This document shows positions 1-3,716 of a stretch of DNA of 6,332 bases, one piece after another; position 1 is the first letter of the stretch; the number at the start of each line of letters is the position of its first letter. Below the pieces are notes generated by a model. The model saw only the letters and a program-made list of their open reading frames with translations, did not search any database and was not told the DNA's origin. This stretch comes from Peptoniphilus sp034090345. Lineage in GTDB: Bacteria > Bacillota > Clostridia > Tissierellales > Peptoniphilaceae. Position numbers and translations under genes: made by a program. Location of the stretch: assembly GCF_034090345.1 (NCBI RefSeq), contig NZ_JAXDSS010000018.1, forward strand, positions 1 to 6,332, written 5' to 3'.

Positions 1-203
1 AATACGACTGCCAATTGTAATATGTACTTTGAAGTAAATTTGATACCCAGTTGAGTAGAATTTTTTTCTTTATAGAATAAACCGATTAACATACCAACTA
101 AGATTGCAAATACTGCACCACCTATAAGTGGATATTTTCCACCTAAAAAAGTACAAACGAGCGCTATTATAAAACACAAAAAAATACCGGGAAATTTCTT
201 CAT
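1..203 (-). CDS. YeiH/UPF0324 family putative sulfate exporter, N-terminal part (cut by window edge)
   Basis: Reading the minus strand from an ATG at 203-201 gives 67 open residues before the window ends. The protein starts MKKFPGIFLCFIIALVCTFL, continues through a GGKYPLIGGAVFAILVGMLIGLF stretch (residues 21-43, two hydrophobic segments separated by a Gly/Pro turn) and reaches GIKFTSKYILQLAVV. This pattern, short hydrophobic helix, P-x-x-G-G-x-V-x-A-I-L-x-G-M, then G-I-K-F-x-S-K-x-x-L-Q-x-A-V, matches the N-terminus of the UPF0324/YeiH integral membrane family, often labelled putative sulfate exporter; transport function is poorly proven. An AGGAGT ribosome binding site (plus positions 212-217) lies 8 bases upstream of the start. 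The gene is transcribed away from a LysR regulator, the arrangement also seen for yeiH and yeiE in enterobacteria, which suggests that regulator controls it. The start and family are recognised by eye; the rest of the gene is outside the window. Confidence 0.75.
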   Translation of the reverse strand, partial: MKKFPGIFLCFIIALVCTFLGGKYPLIGGAVFAILVGMLIGLFYKEKNSTQLGIKFTSKYILQLAVV

Positions 204-222
204 TTTTCCAACTCCTATCTTA

Positions 223-240
223 AATAAATTCAAATTTATT
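223..240. promoter_or_regulatory. Perfect 18-bp palindrome, candidate LysR operator
   Basis: AATAAATT (223-230) and AATTTATT (233-240) are exact inverted repeats around a 2-base centre. The site lies between the two divergent genes and overlaps the likely minus-strand -10 box (TATAAT read on the minus strand, 243-238) of the yeiH-like gene. LysR-family regulators usually bind dyad sites in such shared promoters. The sequence is all A/T apart from one C, so a chance palindrome is possible. Confidence 0.4.
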
Positions 241-243
241 ATA
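238..243 (-). promoter_or_regulatory. Candidate -10 box for the yeiH-like gene
   Basis: The minus strand reads TTTGTATAAT here, an exact TATAAT, which would place the transcript start near 231, about 28 bases before the ATG. No good -35 hexamer lies 16-18 bases upstream, which would fit a promoter that depends on an activator such as the divergent LysR protein. Confidence 0.4.
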
Positions 244-275
244 CAAAGAATACTATTAAAAATAAAATTATAATA

Positions 276-284
276 TGTTATACT
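276..284 (+). promoter_or_regulatory. Candidate extended -10 promoter for the LysR gene
   Basis: TGTTATACT is an extended -10 motif (TG-N-TATACT), with only a weak TTAAAA at 256-261 as the -35, 17 bases upstream. Transcription would begin near 291, leaving a leader of about 30 bases before the chosen ATG at 323. A TTAT-N6-ATAA dyad (278-291) overlaps this box and could be a second regulator contact site, allowing autoregulation. All boxes sit in very AT-rich DNA. Confidence 0.4.
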
Positions 285-322
285 TGCATAAGAAAAATTT
301 ATTGAAGGTATATAGGTGCACA

Positions 323-1198
323 ATGATAGATTATAAAATGAACACGTTTATGGTAGTTTGTAAGACTTTGAATTTTACTCAAGCTTCAAAAGAATTAAAT
401 ATAACACAACCTGCTGTTTCAAATCATATAAAGGCCATCGAAGAAGAATACGGAATTGATTTATTTAAGTTTCAAGGGAAGAAAGTAAGTTTAACAGAAG
501 AAGGAAGATTACTATTGAATTTAATTAGCTCTATGACCAATGATATAGAACATTTTAAAGACTATTTAAGTCACAATAGAAGTAAGATTAGACTTAACTT
601 TGGAACAACACTTTCTATTGGAGAATATGTAATGTCTCCGATACTTACGAAAATAATTTCAAAAGAGTCTGAGTTGTCACTTAGAATGGCAGTCGAAAAC
701 ACTCAGAAACTTTTAGAATTGTTGGACACTGGCAAAATAGATTTTGCAATAATAGAAGGATATTTTAAAATAAATTCATATCAGAGTAAGGTATTTAAAA
801 AAGATAGATTAATTCCAGTATGCTCTAAAAATTATATGGATAAGGATAATGTTAAGGTTAAGGAAATATTTGATAATCGGCTTTTTGTAAGAGAAGAAGG
901 TTCGGGAACAAGAGAGGTATTAGATAGAACCCTTAGAGGAATGAACTACTCAATAGATGATTTTAAAAAAATATCAGAAATTGGAAACTTGAATACAATT
1001 AAAACATTAGTTGAAAATGGTTTGGGCGTTTCGTTTTTATATGAATCTGTAGTAGAAAAAGAAATAAAAAATGGAAGTTTGAGAGAAATACTTTTAACAG
1101 ATTTTCAAGCAGAACATGACTTTACATTTTTATGGAAAGAGGGAAGTTTTTATTCTGATTATTACGAAAATTTATTTGAAATATTAAAAGGAGAATAG
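323..1198 (+). CDS. LysR-type transcriptional regulator, divergent from yeiH-like gene
   Basis: This 291-residue protein has the usual length and layout of a LysR-type regulator. A winged helix-turn-helix spans about residues 6-65, with the signature FTQASKELNITQPAVSNHIK and the LF/LTEEG ending of the wing. A LysR substrate-binding domain follows at about 90-285. It contains RLFVREEGSGTR (residues 186-197), a loop typical of CysB/CysL/YeiE-type members that bind small anions or sulfur compounds, and TLVENGLGVSFL (228-239). The ATG at 323 was chosen because it gives the normal N-terminus MIDYKMNTFMVV and follows an AGGTG (314-318). An ATG at 275 in the same frame lies inside the promoter motif and has no ribosome binding site. 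The likely target is the divergent yeiH-like gene. The ligand is not visible; sulfite or another sulfur anion is a guess from family and context. Confidence 0.9.
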   Translation: MIDYKMNTFMVVCKTLNFTQASKELNITQPAVSNHIKAIEEEYGIDLFKFQGKKVSLTEEGRLLLNLISSMTNDIEHFKDYLSHNRSKIRLNFGTTLSIGEYVMSPILTKIISKESELSLRMAVENTQKLLELLDTGKIDFAIIEGYFKINSYQSKVFKKDRLIPVCSKNYMDKDNVKVKEIFDNRLFVREEGSGTREVLDRTLRGMNYSIDDFKKISEIGNLNTIKTLVENGLGVSFLYESVVEKEIKNGSLREILLTDFQAEHDFTFLWKEGSFYSDYYENLFEILKGE

Positions 1199-1331
1199 CA
1201 AAACCTATATAAACTATTTTAAAATTAGATAGTCCATAAGTTAATACTAAATTATAAAATAAGTTAATATTTGGATGATTGAAGAATATTATATAATTAT
1301 ACATAATTTTTTATATGGAGGAGTGAAATAT
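1199..1331 (+). promoter_or_regulatory. AT-rich upstream region of the acetyltransferase with direct repeat and candidate promoter
   Basis: The gap contains two exact copies of ATAAGTTAATA (1236-1246 and 1259-1269), 23 bases apart, or about two helical turns. Just downstream are TTGGAT (1271-1276) and TATAAT (1292-1297) with a short 15-base spacer; TTGAAG (1279-1284) with CATAAT (1302-1307) at 17 bases is an alternative. No terminator with a GC-rich stem is seen after the LysR gene, so read-through into the acetyltransferase is possible. Everything here is weak, given the base composition. Confidence 0.3.
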
Positions 1332-1847
1332 TTGGAAATTAGATATATAAATGAATATGACAATAAAATGGAAATCAGTGAAATATATGAAAAAAGTTGG
1401 AGATATGCATATAAAGATATAATCCCTCAAGAATTTCTTGATTCAATTGAAAAAGGTAAATGGATACCAATATTAGATTTTACTGATTGGAGAACTGTTG
1501 TATGTATTGAAAATGGTAAATATATTGGAACTATTAGTTTTTCTAAGTCAAGATTTCAAGAGTATTTCTCTTATGGGGAAATTATTTCTTTTTATATACT
1601 TCCGGAATATATAGGGAAAGGCTATGGAAATAAAATATTAAAGTATGTAATCAAAGAGTTATACGGGCTAGGATATAGTCAATTATTACTTTGGGTTTTA
1701 GAGGATAATTATTTGGCAAAAAAATTTTATAAAAAAAATGGGTTTATAGAAACAGACAACTATATGGTTGATAATATTGGAGGAAAAGAATTAAAAGAAG
1801 TTATGTTTATTTATAAAAATGAAGATATGCTAGGTAATTATAAATAA
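1332..1847 (+). CDS. GNAT family N-acetyltransferase
   Basis: The product is a 171-residue single-domain GNAT enzyme, which moves an acetyl group from acetyl-CoA to an amine; its substrate cannot be told from sequence. The N-terminal region has SWRYAYKDIIPQEFLDSI (residues 22-39), common in small GNAT proteins of Firmicutes. The core acetyl-CoA-binding motif A is ISFYILPEYIGKGYGNKIL (85-103), with the pyrophosphate loop IGKGYG at 94-99. Motif B is LWVLEDNYLAKKFYKKNGF (120-138), ending in the usual aromatic plus NGF signature. The start is called at TTG 1332 because a strong GGAGGAG (1317-1323) sits 8 bases before it and the protein then opens with the normal first beta strand (M/L-EIRYINEYD). 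A frame-matched ATG at 1275 overlaps the candidate promoter and would add 19 non-conserved residues. The gene is probably a single-gene unit and has no visible link to the sulfur genes upstream. Confidence 0.88.
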   Translation: MEIRYINEYDNKMEISEIYEKSWRYAYKDIIPQEFLDSIEKGKWIPILDFTDWRTVVCIENGKYIGTISFSKSRFQEYFSYGEIISFYILPEYIGKGYGNKILKYVIKELYGLGYSQLLLWVLEDNYLAKKFYKKNGFIETDNYMVDNIGGKELKEVMFIYKNEDMLGNYK

Positions 1848-1937
1848 TACGATAAGAATGTACAAATTGAGCATATGTATAGTATAGCCACCCCAGGTTG
1901 GACAGTTGAAAAAGATGAAATCAAGGCTTTTACTTAA
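1848..1937 (+). pseudogene. Orphan coding-like fragment after the acetyltransferase
   Basis: After the acetyltransferase TAA the same frame stays open for 29 codons to a TAA at 1935-1937. From 1860 it reads VQIEHMYSIATPGWTVEKDE followed by IKAFT. This stretch is less AT-rich than the DNA around it and its composition looks like a real protein tail, but it has no plausible start with a ribosome binding site. It lies next to a broken insertion sequence, so it may be the C-terminal remnant of a deleted gene. I do not recognise the family, and a chance open stretch cannot be excluded. Confidence 0.3.
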
Positions 1938-2044
1938 ATAGAAAAAGTGCGTACCATTTTTAAAATTTTGATTTTTTTAAAATTTATTTCATCATTTTTG
2001 TAGTTTGTTAGGTAATAATAGATATGTAACAAAAAATAAAAAAA
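1938..2044. other. AT-rich non-coding stretch before the insertion-sequence remnant
   Basis: No gene is seen here. A weak all-A/T inverted repeat (AAATTTT at 1963-1969, AAAATTT at 1979-1985) is present but makes a poor terminator. The outer end of the broken insertion sequence probably lies within this stretch, but it cannot be placed because the opposite end of the element is missing. Confidence 0.4.
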
Positions 2045-2106
2045 TAGGAAGCCATCTGATAATATAAATTTAAGTAAAAACAAAATATCAGAAAGAAGGC
2101 TTCCTA
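2045..2106 (+). repeat. Two-part hairpin covering the transposase ribosome binding site and start
   Basis: TAGGAAGCC (2045-2053) pairs exactly with GGCTTCCTA (2098-2106). Inside it, TCTGATA (2055-2061) pairs exactly with TATCAGA (2086-2092), with a 24-base A-rich loop and small internal bulges. The 3' arm takes in the GG of the AGAAGG ribosome binding site (2094-2099) and the A of the ATG. In an RNA that enters from outside, this fold would hide the start of translation. Insertion sequences are known to use such hairpins to block expression by read-through transcription. Confidence 0.75.
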
Positions 2107-2327
2107 TGAAAACCAGTATAACAGAAGAAATGAGATTTCGTCAAAAAGTAGTAGAATATGCAATAAAACACAAAAATAATGCAGAAGCTGCAAGAAGATA
2201 CAAAACTAGCATACAACAAGTACAAAGATGGCTAAAAAAATATGATGGGAGCGTAGAATCATTAGCAAATAAATCAAGACGACATAGCCATCCTAATCAG
2301 CATTCTAGGATTGTCAAACATATGTGA
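2106..2327 (+). pseudogene. Truncated transposase, N-terminal helix-turn-helix part
   Basis: The 73-residue frame starts at an ATG preceded by AGAAGG. It contains an InsE/IS3- or IS481-like helix-turn-helix: FRQKVVEYAIKHKNNAEAAR (residues 11-30) followed by RYKTSIQQVQRWLKKYDGSV (31-50), then the linker SLANKSRRHSHPNQH (52-66). In complete relatives the SHPNQH linker leads into a second helical segment and a DDE integrase core; here the frame instead enters a palindrome directly after NQH and stops within seven codons. No catalytic DDE core is present anywhere downstream, so this is an element remnant, not an active transposase. The exact family (IS3-like versus IS481-like) is uncertain. The free DNA-binding domain could still bind the lost element's ends, but this is speculation. 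Confidence 0.75.
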
Positions 2328-2338
2328 CAATCCTAGAA
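2303..2338. repeat. 14-bp perfect inverted repeat at the break point of the transposase
   Basis: TTCTAGGATTGTCA (2303-2316) and TGACAATCCTAGAA (2325-2338) are exact inverted repeats with an 8-base loop (AACATATG). The left arm begins within the CAT (His) codon where similarity to transposases ends, and the right arm contains the TGA stop. No T tract follows, so it is not a standard terminator. It may be a small interspersed palindrome, or the abutted ends of another element that caused the deletion. Confidence 0.8.
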
Positions 2339-2366
2339 GCGGGAAATAATTCCAGGATAAAATGTA

Positions 2367-2395
2367 TTGTTTAATTTAAACTTTTAAGTTATAAT
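2367..2395 (+). promoter_or_regulatory. Promoter of the cmk operon
   Basis: TTGTTT (2367-2372) and an exact TATAAT (2390-2395) are separated by 17 bases, the optimal sigma-A spacing. Transcription would start near 2402, giving a leader of about 90 bases before cmk. The promoter lies just outside the insertion-sequence remnant. Confidence 0.65.
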
Positions 2396-2454
2396 GAAGT
2401 AATACGAAGTGTATCTTGAGAGCTATAACTGTGTTGAAAAGAATAAGTTTTTAG

Positions 2455-2480
2455 ATCGCTGCGTAGGCAGTGGTTTTTTT
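2455..2480 (+). terminator. Intrinsic-terminator-like hairpin in the cmk leader (possible attenuator)
   Basis: ATCGCTGC (2455-2462) pairs with GCAGTGGT (2467-2474), 8 pairs including two G-U, around a GTAG loop, and is followed by an unbroken run of seven T (2474-2480). The GGAGG of cmk begins three bases after the T run. As the promoter lies upstream at 2367-2395, this terminator would cut off the operon transcript after about 75-80 bases unless it is bypassed. No clear competing antiterminator pairing was found by eye, and the leader does not match a riboswitch I know. Confidence 0.6.
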
Positions 2481-2491
2481 ATGGAGGAAAT

Positions 2492-3118
2492 ATGTATTCA
2501 GTTGCAATTGATGGACCTAGTGGAAGCGGTAAGAGCACAATAGCAAAATTATTGGCTGATAAACTCAATATAACTTATGTGGACACAGGGGCCATGTATA
2601 GAGCTATAGCATTATATTCAAAGGAAACGGGGTTTGAACCAGATGAATTTTTATATGATATAGAGATAGATTATCGTGATAATAAAGTATTTTTAAATGG
2701 AGAAGATGTATCTGATAAAATTCGTTCAGAGGAAATTTCTAAGCTTGCATCGAATATATCTAAAGATTTAAAAGTGAGAGAGTATTTAGTTCAAAAACAA
2801 AGAGAAATATCTAAAAAACGTTCTGTAGTGATGGAAGGAAGAGATATAGGGACAGTAGTGTTACCTGATGCAAAATATAAATTTTACCTAGATGCAGGAG
2901 TTGATATCAGAGCTAAAAGAAGATATAAGCAACTCTTGGAAAAAGGTGAAGACGTTGAATTTACTAAAGTTTTAAATGATTTAAAAGATAGGGATTTTAA
3001 TGATATCAACAGAGAAAACTCACCTTTATATATGGCTGAAGGAGCTATTTTTATAGATAGTGCAGATTTAACTTTAGAAGAAACATTGGAAAAGATGTTT
3101 AATAATGTAAGAGGTTAA
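2492..3118 (+). CDS. cmk: Cytidylate (CMP/dCMP) kinase
   Basis: The enzyme phosphorylates CMP and dCMP to the diphosphates with ATP in the cytoplasm, recycling pyrimidines from RNA turnover and lipid synthesis. The 208-residue product is slightly shorter than the usual 215-230. It opens with the P-loop GPSGSGKS (residues 8-15), then YVDTGAMYRAIALY (29-42) for nucleotide binding, VVMEGRDIGTVVLPDA (112-127) and the lid region RAKRRYKQLLEKG (140-152). The conserved end DLKDRDFNDINRENSPLYMA (163-182) carries the arginines and Ser-Pro-Leu that contact CMP. The ATG is supported by GGAGG (2483-2487) and the standard MYSVAIDGPSGSGKST start. It is the first gene of an operon with plsC and ispH-rpsA; cmk next to rpsA is widely conserved in bacteria. 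Its expression may be limited by the hairpin in the leader. Confidence 0.96.
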   Translation: MYSVAIDGPSGSGKSTIAKLLADKLNITYVDTGAMYRAIALYSKETGFEPDEFLYDIEIDYRDNKVFLNGEDVSDKIRSEEISKLASNISKDLKVREYLVQKQREISKKRSVVMEGRDIGTVVLPDAKYKFYLDAGVDIRAKRRYKQLLEKGEDVEFTKVLNDLKDRDFNDINRENSPLYMAEGAIFIDSADLTLEETLEKMFNNVRG

Positions 3119-3119
3119 A

Positions 3120-3716
3120 ATGCTATACAGAATTGTTAGAGTAATATTATGGCTATATTTTAAAGTAGTTTATAGATTTGAAATCGTAAATATAGAAAAT
3201 TTACCAAATGAAGGTCCTTATATGATATGCTCCAATCATAAATCAAATTGGGACCCAATATTTATATCAGGTGCTATAAAAGAACCGATACATTGGATGG
3301 CTAAAAAAGAATTGTTTAAAAATCGTATTGTTGGAAATGTTATTTCGAAGTTTTATGCTTTTCCAGTGGATAGAGGGGCATCTGATATATCTGCTGTGAA
3401 AAAGGCTTTAAGAATTTTGAAAAACAAAGAAATTCTTGGAGTTTTTCCAGAGGGGACTAGAGTTAAAAAAATAGATTTAAATATGGTCAAATCAGGAGTT
3501 ACAGTAATTGCTCACAAATCCAAATCTTTAATAGTTCCAGTGTATATTGAGGGTTCTTACGTTCCTTTTACTAAGATGAAATTATACATTAGAAAACCTA
3601 TTGATTTTTCTTATCTATCTAAACCAACACAATTGGAATATAAAGAGTATACAGTAGATTTACTAAAATCTATTTATTATGGGGTTGATATTTATAGAGA
3701 TAATAGTGGCAAATAA
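3120..3716 (+). CDS. plsC: 1-acyl-sn-glycerol-3-phosphate acyltransferase
   Basis: The product transfers a fatty acyl chain to 1-acylglycerol-3-phosphate to make phosphatidic acid, the precursor of membrane phospholipids, at the inner face of the membrane. The 198-residue protein has a hydrophobic, membrane-contacting start (about residues 1-20). It has the catalytic H-x4-D motif NHKSNWDP (39-46, His40 and Asp45), the FPVDRGASD block (81-89) and the glycerol-phosphate-binding FPEGTR (109-114). The IVPVYIEGS block (motif IV-like) follows in the C-terminal half. These are the standard PlsC/LPLAT motifs and the length is normal for the family. One base separates its ATG from the cmk stop, and AAGAGG (3109-3114) inside the end of cmk serves as ribosome binding site, so translation is probably coupled. 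Its end overlaps the start of ispH in another frame. Confidence 0.93.
   Translation: MLYRIVRVILWLYFKVVYRFEIVNIENLPNEGPYMICSNHKSNWDPIFISGAIKEPIHWMAKKELFKNRIVGNVISKFYAFPVDRGASDISAVKKALRILKNKEILGVFPEGTRVKKIDLNMVKSGVTVIAHKSKSLIVPVYIEGSYVPFTKMKLYIRKPIDFSYLSKPTQLEYKEYTVDLLKSIYYGVDIYRDNSGK

Noticed and set aside
275..322. Sixteen-residue N-terminal extension of the LysR protein from an ATG at 275
   Set aside because: The ATG overlaps the extended -10 motif and has no ribosome binding site; the ATG at 323 gives the normal LysR N-terminus after AGGTG.
1122..1304. Minus-strand open frame across the LysR end and gap
   Set aside because: Low-complexity, rich in Ile/Asn/Phe, antisense to a real gene, with no family resemblance.
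1275..1331. Nineteen-residue extension of the acetyltransferase from an ATG at 1275
   Set aside because: It has no ribosome binding site, overlaps the candidate promoter, and the strong GGAGGAG points to the TTG at 1332.
1961..1986. AT-only inverted repeat as a terminator for the acetyltransferase
   Set aside because: A 7-bp A-T stem without GC pairs or a clean T run is expected by chance in this DNA.
2409..2491. Possible leader peptide from a GTG at 2409 running past the attenuator hairpin
   Set aside because: The frame is open, but there is no convincing ribosome binding site and the peptide has no run of one amino acid that would sense charging.
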